Of a DNA stretch of 64,000 nt, positions 16,904-25,659 are shown one piece after another (position 1 is the first letter of the stretch; each line of letters begins with the position of its first letter). Under the pieces are notes generated by a model that searched no databases, was not told the DNA's origin, and saw only the letters and a list, made by a program, of their open reading frames with translations. A program made the position numbers and the translations under genes. The stretch comes from Streptomyces sp. SID12501 (GTDB lineage: Bacteria > Actinomycetota > Actinomycetes > Streptomycetales > Streptomycetaceae), in contig NZ_JAAGLU010000031.1 of NCBI RefSeq assembly GCF_010550245.1, positions 62,001 through 126,000 of the forward strand, in the 5' to 3' direction.

Positions 16904-17857
16904 GGCGCCCAGAGCCGTCCGCAGCGCCTTGAGGTTGGCCTTCATGACCGCGATGTAGTCGTCGCCCCGGGACTTCTCGGTGATGCCCTCGAGCGGATCC
17001 AGGACGTTCGTTGTGAGGTTCGCGTCCTCGGCGAGGGTCTTCGCGGTCTTGTCGGAGACCAGTGTCTCGTAGAAGACGGTGGTCACTCCGTCCGCCTTCG
17101 CCTCCTGCTGAAGTTCCTTCATCCGCGCGGCACTCGGCTCGCTGTCCGGGTCCACACCGGTGATGGCCTCCTGGGTCAGGCCGTAGCGCTCGGCGAGGTA
17201 GCCGAAGGCCGCGTGGTTGGTGAAGAACACCTTCGTCTTGGTGTTCTTCAGGCCGTCCTCGAACGAGGTGTTGAGCGAGGTCAGCTTCGCGGTCAACGCC
17301 TCGGTGTTCAGCTTGTATTCCGCCGCGTTGGTCGGGTCGGCCTTCTGGAAGGCGGCGCTCACACCGTCGGCGATCTCGGCGTACTTCACCGGGTCGAGCC
17401 AGACGTGCGGGTCGAGGGCGGAGGCGTCCTCGTCGGAGGGCGCTTCCTCACCCTCGTGGCTGTGCTCGGTGCTGCCGTGCTTCTCGAGGGTGGTGAGGGT
17501 TGCCGCGTCGATCTTCGTCTTCGCCTCGGACTGCGACACCGCCTCGTCGACGGCGGGCTGGAGGCCCTTGAGGTACAGGACCGCGTCGGCCTTCTGCAGG
17601 TCCACGGTCTGCTTGGCGCTGATCTCCAGGTCGTGCGGCTCCTGACCGGGCTCGGTCAGCGTGCTGATGGAGACGTGCCTGCCGCCTATCTGCTCGGCGA
17701 GGTACTGCATCGGATAGAACGACGCCACGACATCGAGCCTCCCGCTGATGTCCCGGTCGGCGGCGCTCGAATCCGAGGAACAGGCGGACAGGGCCCCGAG
17801 GCCGAGCGCGGTGGCCGCCGCGATCGCGGTGCCCGATATGAGTCGTCGTACGTTCAT
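16898..17857 (-). CDS. znuA: zinc-binding lipoprotein ZnuA
   Basis: The 319-residue cluster A-I solute-binding lipoprotein has signal MNVRRLISGTAIAAATALGL and lipobox LSAC. The His/Asp-rich loop EHSHEGEEAPSDEDASALDPH and later conserved His residues (TNHAAF) bind zinc. ATG 17857 is chosen because a -35 TTGACA and -10 GAAAAT (18-bp spacer) place transcription start at this codon, giving a leaderless mRNA; TTG 17872 and ATG 17866 are alternatives. It captures zinc for ZnuBC. Confidence 0.92.
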   Translation of the reverse strand: MNVRRLISGTAIAAATALGLGALSACSSDSSAADRDISGRLDVVASFYPMQYLAEQIGGRHVSISTLTEPGQEPHDLEISAKQTVDLQKADAVLYLKGLQPAVDEAVSQSEAKTKIDAATLTTLEKHGSTEHSHEGEEAPSDEDASALDPHVWLDPVKYAEIADGVSAAFQKADPTNAAEYKLNTEALTAKLTSLNTSFEDGLKNTKTKVFFTNHAAFGYLAERYGLTQEAITGVDPDSEPSAARMKELQQEAKADGVTTVFYETLVSDKTAKTLAEDANLTTNVLDPLEGITEKSRGDDYIAVMKANLKALRTALGAK

Positions 17858-17894
17858 GACAGTCATTTTCAATGATTCTGGAAACGATTGTCAA
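17855..17894 (-). promoter_or_regulatory. znuA promoter with two Zur-type boxes
   Basis: On the minus strand, TTGACA (17894-17889), an 18-bp spacer, GAAAAT (17870-17865), 7 nt, then ATG. Two 15-bp palindromes, TGGAAACGATTGTCA (17879-17893, plus strand) and TGAAAATGACTGTCA (minus strand, 17871-17857), match the actinobacterial Zur consensus TGaaAATGATTttCA well. They are centred 22 bp apart over the -35 and -10, a layout suited to cooperative repression by zinc-loaded Zur. Confidence 0.8.
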
Positions 17895-18098
17895 CAAGCG
17901 GGTTTTTCGGGCGCGTGCCGGGCATGGTCCGGGGCGCGGGCGAGGCCCTCGCGAGGCTCGTGGCCCAAACCGATTTGATTGGGGGGCGGGCCCCGCCGGT
18001 AACCTGAAGCATTCGCTCTGAAGCGCGTCCGCTTCCGCCCCTGGAACGCGTCCGCTTCATCGCCCGTCGTCGTAAATCGTCGTAATGAAGAGAGCACC

Positions 18099-19481
18099 GT
18101 GGCCGCCGACAAGATCGACACCATCGTCAGCCTGAGCAAGCGCCGTGGCTTCGTATTCCCGTGCAGTGAGATCTACGGCGGTCAGCGCGCCGCCTGGGAC
18201 TACGGACCGCTGGGTGTCGAGCTCAAGGAGAACCTCAAGCGTCAGTGGTGGCGCTACATGGTGACGTCGCGCGAGGACGTCGTCGGTATCGACTCGTCCG
18301 TCATCCTGGCCTCCGAGGTCTGGGTGGCGTCCGGTCACGTCGCCACCTTCTCCGACCCGCTCACCGAGTGCACCTCCTGTCACAAGCGCTACCGCGCCGA
18401 CCATCTGGAGGAGTCCTACGAGGCGAAGCACCACCGCCTCCCGGAGAACGGTCTCGCGGACATCAACTGCCCCAACTGCGGCAACAAGGGCCAGTTCACC
18501 GAGCCCAAGCAGTTCTCGGGTCTGCTGTCCACGCACCTCGGCCCGACCCAGGACTCCGGTTCGGTCGCCTACCTGCGCCCCGAGACCGCCCAGGGCATCT
18601 TCACCAACTTCTCCCAGGTGCAGACCACTTCGCGCCGCAAGCCGCCGTTCGGCATCGCCCAGATGGGCAAGTCGTTCCGCAACGAGATCACGCCCGGCAA
18701 CTTCATCTTCCGCACCCGCGAGTTCGAGCAGATGGAGATGGAGTTCTTCGTCAAGCCGGGCGAGGACGAGAAGTGGCAGGAGTACTGGATGCAGGAGCGC
18801 TGGAACTGGTACACCGGCCTCGGCCTCCGCGAGGAGAACATGCGCTGGTACGACCACCCGGCCGAGAAGCTCTCGCACTACTCCAAGCGCACCGCCGACA
18901 TCGAGTACCGCTTCCAGTTCGGCGGCAACGAGTGGGGTGAGCTGGAGGGCGTCGCCAACCGCACGGACTACGACCTCAACGCCCACTCCAAGGCCTCCGG
19001 CCAGGACCTCTCCTTCTTCGACCAGGAGGCCGGCGAGCGCTGGACGCCGTACGTCATCGAGCCCGCCGCCGGTGTCGGCCGCGCGATGCTGGCGTTCCTC
19101 CTCGACGCGTACAACGAGGACGAGGCGCCCAACGCCAAGGGCAAGCTGGAGAAGCGCGTGGTCCTGCGCCTCGACCCGCGTCTGGCGCCCGTCAAGGTCG
19201 CGGTCCTGCCGCTGTCCCGCAACCCCGAGCTGTCCCCGAAGGCCAAGGGCCTGGCCACCGCCCTGCGCCAGAACTGGAACATCGAGTTCGACGACGCGGG
19301 CGCGATCGGCCGCCGCTACCGGCGCCAGGACGAGATCGGTACGCCGTTCTGCGTCACGGTCGACTTCGACACGCTGGACGACAACGCGGTGACGGTTCGT
19401 GAGCGGGACACGATGAAGCAGGAGCGCGTGTCGCTGGACCAGATCGAGGGGTACCTGGCGCAGCGTCTCGTCGGCTGCTAG
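18099..19481 (+). CDS. glyS: glycyl-tRNA synthetase (alpha2 type)
   Basis: The 460-residue class II aminoacyl-tRNA synthetase charges tRNA-Gly. It begins with the family's KRRGFVFPCSEIYGG-like motif and has a zinc-type Cys insertion (CTSCHKR ... NCPNCGN). It has motif 2 around SFRNEITPGNFIFRTREFEQMEMEFF and a C-terminal anticodon-binding domain from about residue 355. GTG start with GAAGAGAG upstream; length is normal for the family. Confidence 0.95.
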   Translation: MAADKIDTIVSLSKRRGFVFPCSEIYGGQRAAWDYGPLGVELKENLKRQWWRYMVTSREDVVGIDSSVILASEVWVASGHVATFSDPLTECTSCHKRYRADHLEESYEAKHHRLPENGLADINCPNCGNKGQFTEPKQFSGLLSTHLGPTQDSGSVAYLRPETAQGIFTNFSQVQTTSRRKPPFGIAQMGKSFRNEITPGNFIFRTREFEQMEMEFFVKPGEDEKWQEYWMQERWNWYTGLGLREENMRWYDHPAEKLSHYSKRTADIEYRFQFGGNEWGELEGVANRTDYDLNAHSKASGQDLSFFDQEAGERWTPYVIEPAAGVGRAMLAFLLDAYNEDEAPNAKGKLEKRVVLRLDPRLAPVKVAVLPLSRNPELSPKAKGLATALRQNWNIEFDDAGAIGRRYRRQDEIGTPFCVTVDFDTLDDNAVTVRERDTMKQERVSLDQIEGYLAQRLVGC

Positions 19482-19496
19482 GTCCTGCTCGACGCG

Positions 19497-19532
19497 GCGG
19501 GGGTCTGGGGGCTGCCGCCCCCAGACCCCCGC
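19497..19532. terminator. terminator hairpin after glyS
   Basis: A perfect 16-bp inverted repeat with a TGCC loop begins 15 bp beyond the glyS stop. Confidence 0.85.
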
Positions 19533-19538
19533 TTCGGC

Positions 19539-19573
19539 CTGAACGGCCTCGTCCTCAAACGCCGGACGGGCTG
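19539..19573. repeat. dispersed intergenic element, family B copy 2
   Basis: Matches 68-103 except for a one-base gap and a few substitutions; ends GTCCTCAAACGCCGGACGGG-CTG. It lies between two terminator hairpins. Confidence 0.6.
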
Positions 19574-19575
19574 AT

Positions 19576-19611
19576 AAGTGGCCCCGGAGTCCTGTGACTC
19601 CGGGGCCACTT
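19576..19611. terminator. terminator hairpin for the small Cys protein gene
   Basis: A perfect 16-bp inverted repeat (AAGTGGCCCCGGAGTC) with a CTGT loop lies 7 bp beyond the stop of the minus-strand gene at 19618. It can serve both convergent genes. Confidence 0.85.
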
Positions 19612-19617
19612 GACGTT

Positions 19618-19824
19618 CTAGCCCGCCGTCGGGTCCACCGTTGCCTGATGCTCCTCGGCGAGGTGTTCCTCCGCCTTCAGCCAGGGCAGGAACTGCACCT
19701 TCTTGCGCCAGCCGCACGTGTCGCAGCTCATGAGGCGCTGTGCCCCGGTGCGCGTGACGTGGACTATGTGCTCCCGCCCGTGCTGGTCCCAGCGGCTCAC
19801 CTTGCTCGTGTTGGTCTGCAACAT
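19618..19824 (-). CDS. small Cys-containing protein, unknown function
   Basis: The 68-residue protein has a CDTCGWRKKVQFLPW motif; with His residues (AEEHLAEEH) it could form a half zinc ribbon. GGAGAGGTC before ATG 19824 supports this start over the in-frame start at 19884, which adds a His/Leu run. Small proteins of this kind are conserved next to glyS in Streptomyces (recollection). Function unknown. Confidence 0.75.
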   Translation of the reverse strand: MLQTNTSKVSRWDQHGREHIVHVTRTGAQRLMSCDTCGWRKKVQFLPWLKAEEHLAEEHQATVDPTAG

Positions 19825-19940
19825 GACCTCTCCGCTGTCCAGGGGATGCGTGCAGGTGTGAGTGTGCAGCAAGAGCAACATCAACAGGGGTCGTATGTGT
19901 GAAGAGTTGACAGTTGATGCGTCTGATACGTCATGGGCGC

Positions 19941-20663
19941 TCAGGGCTCGGTACCGGGAGCGATCAGGCCCGTCTCGTAGGCCAGTACGACCGCCTGGAC
20001 CCGGTCGCGCAGCTCCAGTTTCGACAGGATGCGGCCGACGTGCGTCTTGACCGTGGTCGGGCTGAGGAACAGACGTTCCGCCAGCTCGGCGTTGCTCAGG
20101 CCCGTTGCCATCAGGCGCAGGACCTCCAGCTCACGGGGTGTCAGACCAGACAGGTCGGCGTGGCGGGCGGGCGCCTTCGGGGGTTCCTGGCGGTGGGCGA
20201 AGCGTTCGATCAGGCGGCGGGTGATCGCGGGGGCGAGCAGGGCGTCGCCTGCCTGGACCAGGCGTACGGAGGCGACCAGATGCTCGGGGGTGACGTCCTT
20301 GAGGAGGAAACCGCAGGCGCCGGCGGTGAGGGCGGCGTAGACGTAGTGGTCGAGGTCGTAGGTGGTGAGGATGACGACGCGGGTTCCCCCGGCCTCCGGG
20401 GCGTCGTCGGCGAGGATCCGCCGCGTGGCCTCGATACCGTCCATGCCCGGCATCCGGATGTCCATGAGCACCACATCGGGCCGGGTACGGCGCACGGCGG
20501 CCACCGCCTCGGCCCCGTCGGCCGCCTCGGCGGTCACCTCGATGCCGTCGGCGGCCAGGATCATCCCGAAGCCCGTACGCACCAGCGCCTGGTCGTCGGC
20601 GATGACGGCGCGCAGCGGTGGGTGGGGCGGGTGTTGCGGGTGCTGTGGACGGGGTTGGTTCAC
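19941..20663 (-). CDS. NarL-type response regulator
   Basis: The protein is about 240 residues. The receiver domain has the acidic pocket (IADDQ), phosphoacceptor Asp in VVLMDIRMPGMDG (about residue 68) and conserved Lys in LLKDV. The C-terminal LuxR helix-turn-helix is LTPRELEVLRLMATGLSNAELAERL. The GTG at 20663 overlaps the kinase TGA (GTGA), implying coupling; GTG 20675 is the alternative. It probably responds to the adjacent kinase and controls the divergent ABC exporter (inference from layout). Confidence 0.9.
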   Translation of the reverse strand: MNQPRPQHPQHPPHPPLRAVIADDQALVRTGFGMILAADGIEVTAEAADGAEAVAAVRRTRPDVVLMDIRMPGMDGIEATRRILADDAPEAGGTRVVILTTYDLDHYVYAALTAGACGFLLKDVTPEHLVASVRLVQAGDALLAPAITRRLIERFAHRQEPPKAPARHADLSGLTPRELEVLRLMATGLSNAELAERLFLSPTTVKTHVGRILSKLELRDRVQAVVLAYETGLIAPGTEP

Positions 20664-22063
20664 GGGGTCCGCCACGGGACTCTGGCCGTGATGCGGTAGC
20701 CGCCGGCGAGGGTCGGGCCGGCGGTCAGCTCGCCGCCGTAGACCGTCAGCCGTTCACGCAGCCCGATCAGACCGCGGCCGTTGCCGGTTCCCGTGGGTCC
20801 CGTGGTTCCAATGGGTCCCGTGGTGCCGATGGTGCCGATGGGTCCGGTGGTTCCGCGCGTGTTGCCGACCTCGATCTGGAGGCAGTCGTCGGTCCAGCCG
20901 ATCAGGACGGAGGCCTCGGCGCCGGGTGCGTGCCTGATCGTGTTGGTCAGCGCCTCCTGCACCACGCGGTACGCCGTCAGGTCCACCCCGGGCGGCAAGG
21001 GGTCGGGCGGCAGCGACACCGCGACGACGACCGGGGTCCCGGCGCCGCGCACCCGCTCCGTCAGGGCGTCGAGGCGGTCCAGGCCGGGCTGCGGCTCCAG
21101 TCCGTCGGCCGGAGTCTCCTGCGGGCCACCGGTGTCCGGGGCGGCCAACAGGCCCATCACATGCCGGAGTTCGGCCATCGCGGCCCGGCCCCCGGCCTCG
21201 ACGGCGAGCAGCGCCTCCTTCGACCGCTCGGGCGCCGTGTCCATCACCTTGCGTGCCGCACCGGCCTGGATCACCATCACGCTCACATTGTGGGTCACCA
21301 CGTCGTGCAGCTCGGCGGCGATCCGCGAGCGCTCCTCCGCCACGGCCCGCCGCATGGCCTCCTCCTGGGTCCGCTGCAACCGCGTGAACCGGTCCCGGCC
21401 GGCCGCGACGCGCCGCCGCCAGAAACGGACCAGACCGGCCAGCACCCCGGCGATCAGCAGCACGACCCCGGGACTCGACCAGCCGGGGAGCAGGGGCTCC
21501 GCCCGCTGGAACGCGAGGCCGGCCAGGACGGCGCCGACGACCATCGCGGCGATGGCCCCCACCCGGTAACGGCTGTGCATGACGGCGCTGTAGGCGCCGA
21601 TGACGCAGGTCAGCACGGTGATCCAGGAGGCTTCGTCGCCGATGGCCACGGCCGCGCCCAGCACCACCGCGAACACCGCGAGCGGATACCGGCGCCTGGC
21701 CAGCAGCGGCAACGTCGACAGGACGACCAGGGGCCAGGGCGCGAGGGGTGCCTCGCCCTCGACGAACCCTCGCCGGGACGGGACGGGCGGAACGGGCGGC
21801 GGGCTCGGCAGCACGTTCTCGGCGCCGGGCGCGCGTACGCTCACGCTGTCTCTGTACTCGGTCGACGGGAAGAAGCGCACCGGGCCGTCGCCGGGATAGC
21901 GCGCCGCGACGATCAACGCGACGACGGTCAGGACGACCGCCAGCGCCAGATCGACGCCCACCGCCCGCCGCGACAGCGGAGCGGGTCTCGGCTCCGGCCG
22001 CAGCGTGTCCCGCAGTTGCTGACGCCAGTGCCATGAGCGCCGGTGCGGGTCCTCCGCCCCCAT
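20660..22063 (-). CDS. HisKA_3 sensor histidine kinase with collagen-like insertion
   Basis: The kinase is about 467 residues. Several N-terminal transmembrane helices (from about residue 36) precede a coiled linker and the dimerisation/phosphoacceptor motif ERSRIAAELHDVVTHNVS (His253 with this start). The HATPase domain has AYRVVQEALTNTIRHA. Between the N box and the glycine-rich GNGRGLIGLRERL box lies an insertion of Gly-Thr-Thr-Gly-Pro-Ile-Gly repeats (about residues 404-427). ATG 22063 has GGAG 7 nt upstream; ATG 22105 is an alternative without a ribosome site. Confidence 0.88.
   Translation of the reverse strand: MGAEDPHRRSWHWRQQLRDTLRPEPRPAPLSRRAVGVDLALAVVLTVVALIVAARYPGDGPVRFFPSTEYRDSVSVRAPGAENVLPSPPPVPPVPSRRGFVEGEAPLAPWPLVVLSTLPLLARRRYPLAVFAVVLGAAVAIGDEASWITVLTCVIGAYSAVMHSRYRVGAIAAMVVGAVLAGLAFQRAEPLLPGWSSPGVVLLIAGVLAGLVRFWRRRVAAGRDRFTRLQRTQEEAMRRAVAEERSRIAAELHDVVTHNVSVMVIQAGAARKVMDTAPERSKEALLAVEAGGRAAMAELRHVMGLLAAPDTGGPQETPADGLEPQPGLDRLDALTERVRGAGTPVVVAVSLPPDPLPPGVDLTAYRVVQEALTNTIRHAPGAEASVLIGWTDDCLQIEVGNTRGTTGPIGTIGTTGPIGTTGPTGTGNGRGLIGLRERLTVYGGELTAGPTLAGGYRITARVPWRTP
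20786..20853. repeat. degenerate 9-bp repeats encoding a collagen-like stretch
   Basis: Interleaved GGTCCCGTG / GGTTCC / GGTGCCGAT units of about 9 bp lie within the histidine kinase gene. On the minus strand they encode GTTGPIGTIGTTGPIG-like sequence in the ATP-lid region. Confidence 0.85.
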
Positions 22064-22329
22064 CGGCGTCTCCAACGGCGTCGTGCCGATCGGCGTCGTC
22101 TCCATCGGCACATTGTGCGGCCGGTCGCCCCGCCCCGCGCCCCTCCGCACCGAACGGCCCAACAAGCCGTTCCTCAGGCCTACTTCGCAGGGATGACCCC
22201 ATGGCCGGGTCCTCCGCGGGGAGGGCCGGACGTCGGTGCCGAGGCCGACGCGCCGCGACGACGCCCGCCCCTACCTTCACCGAGTCCGACAATTTTCCGC
22301 TCGAACCGACCGTAGGGACAGGCGAGTTC

Positions 22330-23022
22330 ATGACTCAGGTGATTCAACTGGAGGATGTGGCCAAGCGCTACGACAGCGCAGGCAGGCCCGCACTCGGGCC
22401 CCTCACGCTCACCGTCGAACAGGGTGAGGCACTCGCCGTGACCGGCCCCTCCGGCAGCGGCAAGTCCACCCTGCTGAACCTCGTCGCGGGCCTGGACCGG
22501 GCGACCGAGGGCACCGTGTCCGTGGCCGGCCGGCAACTCGGCGGCCTGACCGAGCACGCGCTGGCCCGGTTCCGCCGCGAACAGATCGGCATGGTCTTCC
22601 AGTTCTTCAACCTGCTCGACGATCTCACCGTCACCGACAACATCCAGCTCCCCGCCCAACTGACCGGAACCGCACGGCGCGAGACGGCGGCCCGCGCCGG
22701 GGAACTCATGGAGGTGCTCGGCATCCAGAAGCACGCCCGCGCCTATCCGGGCCGGCTCTCCGGCGGTGAACGCCAGCGGGTCGCGGTGGCCAGGGCCCTG
22801 GTCAACCGCCCCGCCCTGCTGCTCGCCGACGAGCCGACCGGCGCCCTCGACACCGCCTCGGGCGAGGACGTACGGGAGCTGCTGGTCGAGCTGCACCGAG
22901 GTGGGCAGACCATCGTGCTGGTCACACACGACCTGGCACTCGCCGAGGCGTGTGCGAGCCGGACCATCCAGCTCGTCGACGGCCACCTCGCCCTCGACAC
23001 CCGGGCGGGGGCGGCCCGTTGA
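22330..23022 (+). CDS. MacB-type ABC transporter ATP-binding protein
   Basis: The 230-residue ATPase has Walker A GPSGSGKST, Q-loop QFFNLLDDLTV, signature LSGGERQRVAVARAL, Walker B LLLADEPTGALD and switch His VTHD. The LolD/MacB subfamily partners with FtsX-like permeases. AGGCGAG precedes ATG 22330. The next gene starts within its stop (TTGA overlap). It is divergent from the two-component genes. Confidence 0.92.
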   Translation: MTQVIQLEDVAKRYDSAGRPALGPLTLTVEQGEALAVTGPSGSGKSTLLNLVAGLDRATEGTVSVAGRQLGGLTEHALARFRREQIGMVFQFFNLLDDLTVTDNIQLPAQLTGTARRETAARAGELMEVLGIQKHARAYPGRLSGGERQRVAVARALVNRPALLLADEPTGALDTASGEDVRELLVELHRGGQTIVLVTHDLALAEACASRTIQLVDGHLALDTRAGAAR

Positions 23023-25424
23023 ACGCCTCCGGCTTCGGTATGGGCATGGGCTTGGGCTTGGGTGGTGCGCTCGGCAGGGTCGTACGGTCCGGGGTGGGGC
23101 GGCGCCGGGTGCAGACCGTGGTGATCGCCATCGCCACGATGATGGCCGTGGCCTCGGCGGTGGTCGCCGGGTCGCTGATCGTCGCCTCGAACGCCCCCTT
23201 CGACCACGCCTTCGCGCAGCAGCACGGCGCGCATCTGACCGTCCAGTTCGATCCGGGCAGAGCGAGTACGGCGCAGCTCGCGGCCACCGGGGAGGAGACG
23301 GGCGTCACCGCGAGCGCGGGACCGTACCCCGCCACGACGATCAAGCCGGTGGACTCGAGGGGCGGCCACCTGCCGACGCTGACGCTCGTCGGACGGTCCG
23401 ATCCGCGGGCCGACGTGGACGATCTGGACCTCAAATCCGGCCGGTGGACGGCGAAGCCGGGCGAGATCGTGCTGAACTCGTCGCTCGTAGGACCCGACCT
23501 CGGGCTCGGCTCCACACTCCAGGCCTCGGCCGCCGCCGGCAGTCCCACCCTGACGATCGTCGGCTTCGCCCTGTCGGTCAGCAGGACCGCCGACGTCTGG
23601 GCGACCCCGGCCCAGGCCAGGGCGCTGGCGTCGAAGGAGACGCCGCTCACCAGCCAGATGCTGTACCGCTTCGACTCGGCCGGGACGGAGAAACAGCTCA
23701 CCGCCGACCGGAAACAGCTGGCCGCGGCCGTGCCGTCCGGCGCGCTGCTGGGCAGCCAGTCCTATCTGCAGACCAAGCGTGACGCCGACCAGGGCGCGGC
23801 GCCGACCATCCCCTTCCTCGTCGCCTTCGGAGTCCTCGGCATCGTGATGTCGGTGATCATCGTCGGCAGTGTGACCAGCGGCGCGGTCGGCTCGAGCCTG
23901 CGCAGGATCGGCATCCTCAAGGCCATCGGCTTCACCCCGCGCGAGGTCGTACGCGCCTATGTGGCCCAGGCGTTGATCCCGGCCGCCGTCGGCATCGGGT
24001 TCGGCGTCGTCCTCGGCAACCTGCTGGCCGTACCCCTCCTCGACGACACCGAGCAGGCGTACGGCACCGCCACGCTGGGCGTGACGTGGTGGGTGGACGT
24101 CGTGGTGCCGGCCGCCGCGCTGCTGGTCGTCGGGCTCGCCGCGCTGGTGCCCGCGCTGCGCGCCGGGCGGCTGAGTACGGTCGAGGCCATCGCCGTGGGC
24201 CGGGCCCCGCGCCCCGGACGCGGCCAGTGGGCGCACCGGGTGGCGGGACGGCTACCGCTGCCCAGGGCGGTGACGTACGGCCTCGCGAGCCCCTTCGCGC
24301 ACCCGGTCCGCACCGTCGCGATGCTGCTCGCGGTGGCCTTCGGTACCGTCGCGGCGACCTTCGCGGTGGGGCTGACCGCGTCCCTGACGGCGGTGGGTGC
24401 GGCGGCCGATCCCGAGGAGAGCGCCGCGGTCACCGTGTTCGGCGGCGGCGGACCGGGAGACGCCGCCCCCGGTGGATCCCAGCGGGTAGAGGGCAAGTCC
24501 GAGGCCCCGGCCGCCGCCCCGGCACGCATCCGCGCGGCCATCAAGGCGCAGGAAGGCACCGCCTCGTACTACGCCATGACCCGGAACGACGGCGCCGTGG
24601 CCGGGGTCACCGGCTCGGTACCGGTCGTCCTCTACCAGGGGGACTCCCGGGCCGGCAGCTACGAGATGATCTCCGGGCACTGGCTCGACGGGGCCGGCCA
24701 GGTCGTGGTGGGCTCAGGCTTCCTGGAACGGACGGGCACCGAGCTCGGTGACACGGTCCGGGTGACCTACGAGGGGGACACCCGGACCCTGCGGATCGTC
24801 GGCGAGGCCTTCGACACGTCGGACGGCGGCCTGCAGATCCACGGGAACATCGCCGACTTCCCCGCGGCCCAGCCCCGGACGTTCCTCGTCGAGGTGAAGC
24901 CGGGCGTCTCTCCCGTCGAGTACGCCACGAAGCTCGCCGCGGTGGTGCAGCCGCTGGGCGGCGACGCCATGGCCAACGCCCCCTCGGCGAACGACAACTT
25001 CATCATCATCCTGGAGTCGATGGCGGCACTCCTCACCCTCATGCTGGTCTCCGTGGCCGGCCTCGGCGTCCTCAACTCCGTCGTCCTGGACACCCGGGAA
25101 CGCGTCCACGACCTCGGCGTCTGCAAGGCGCTCGGGATGTCACCACGCCAGACCGTGAGCCTCGTACTCGCCTCGGTGGCCGGAATCGGCGTGCTCGGCG
25201 GTCTGATCGGCGTACCCGCCGGCTTCGCCCTCCACGGCTTCGTACTGCCGGTGATGGGCCATGCCGCCGGCACCGAGCTACCACCGTCCATCCTCGACGT
25301 GTACGACCCCTGGCAGCTACTGCTCCTGGGCCTGGCAGGCATCGCCATCGCGCTGCTGGGCGCCCTCCTCCCGGCGGGCTGGGCAGCGAAAGTGCGTACG
25401 GCAACGGCCCTGCGCACGGAGTGA
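23019..25424 (+). CDS. FtsX-family ABC transporter permease
   Basis: The protein is about 801 residues. One N-terminal helix is followed by a large extracytoplasmic domain, a three-helix FtsX block (about residues 265-400), then a second soluble domain and a second FtsX block at the C-terminus. This is the duplicated MacB-like permease plan used for peptide or antibiotic export. TTG 23019 overlaps the ATPase stop by 4 bp; ATG 23040 is a possible start, and neither has a strong ribosome site. Confidence 0.88.
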   Translation: MNASGFGMGMGLGLGGALGRVVRSGVGRRRVQTVVIAIATMMAVASAVVAGSLIVASNAPFDHAFAQQHGAHLTVQFDPGRASTAQLAATGEETGVTASAGPYPATTIKPVDSRGGHLPTLTLVGRSDPRADVDDLDLKSGRWTAKPGEIVLNSSLVGPDLGLGSTLQASAAAGSPTLTIVGFALSVSRTADVWATPAQARALASKETPLTSQMLYRFDSAGTEKQLTADRKQLAAAVPSGALLGSQSYLQTKRDADQGAAPTIPFLVAFGVLGIVMSVIIVGSVTSGAVGSSLRRIGILKAIGFTPREVVRAYVAQALIPAAVGIGFGVVLGNLLAVPLLDDTEQAYGTATLGVTWWVDVVVPAAALLVVGLAALVPALRAGRLSTVEAIAVGRAPRPGRGQWAHRVAGRLPLPRAVTYGLASPFAHPVRTVAMLLAVAFGTVAATFAVGLTASLTAVGAAADPEESAAVTVFGGGGPGDAAPGGSQRVEGKSEAPAAAPARIRAAIKAQEGTASYYAMTRNDGAVAGVTGSVPVVLYQGDSRAGSYEMISGHWLDGAGQVVVGSGFLERTGTELGDTVRVTYEGDTRTLRIVGEAFDTSDGGLQIHGNIADFPAAQPRTFLVEVKPGVSPVEYATKLAAVVQPLGGDAMANAPSANDNFIIILESMAALLTLMLVSVAGLGVLNSVVLDTRERVHDLGVCKALGMSPRQTVSLVLASVAGIGVLGGLIGVPAGFALHGFVLPVMGHAAGTELPPSILDVYDPWQLLLLGLAGIAIALLGALLPAGWAAKVRTATALRTE

Positions 25425-25498
25425 GGGGGCGCCGCTGAGAGGAGGGCTGGGGGTGGGCACGGGCTGGGGAGCGGAGGCGGGGTGGTGATGGGGCGGCG

Positions 25499-25530
25499 CG
25501 GTGACGGGGCAGGGCGGTGACGGGGCAGGG
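25499..25530. repeat. 16-bp tandem duplication
   Basis: Two perfect adjacent copies of CGGTGACGGGGCAGGG lie just before family A copy 2, in the convergent spacer between the ABC permease and the MFS gene. Confidence 0.9.
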
Positions 25531-25556
25531 AGCAGCCCCGCAGGGGCGCTCCCGCC

Positions 25557-25607
25557 AGGGGCGCGGGGAACTGCGCGACCAGCCACAGCGCACCCGCACC
25601 CGACAAC
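25557..25607 (+). repeat. dispersed intergenic element, family A copy 2
   Basis: Starts AGGGGCGCGGGGAACTGCGC and ends CCGCACCCGACAAC, aligning to 14623-14673 with only a few mismatches. Confidence 0.85.
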
Positions 25608-25659
25608 GAAACCACCTGCCCCGAGCTCTCAATCGCACCGGGCCGGAGGCCAAAGCGAC

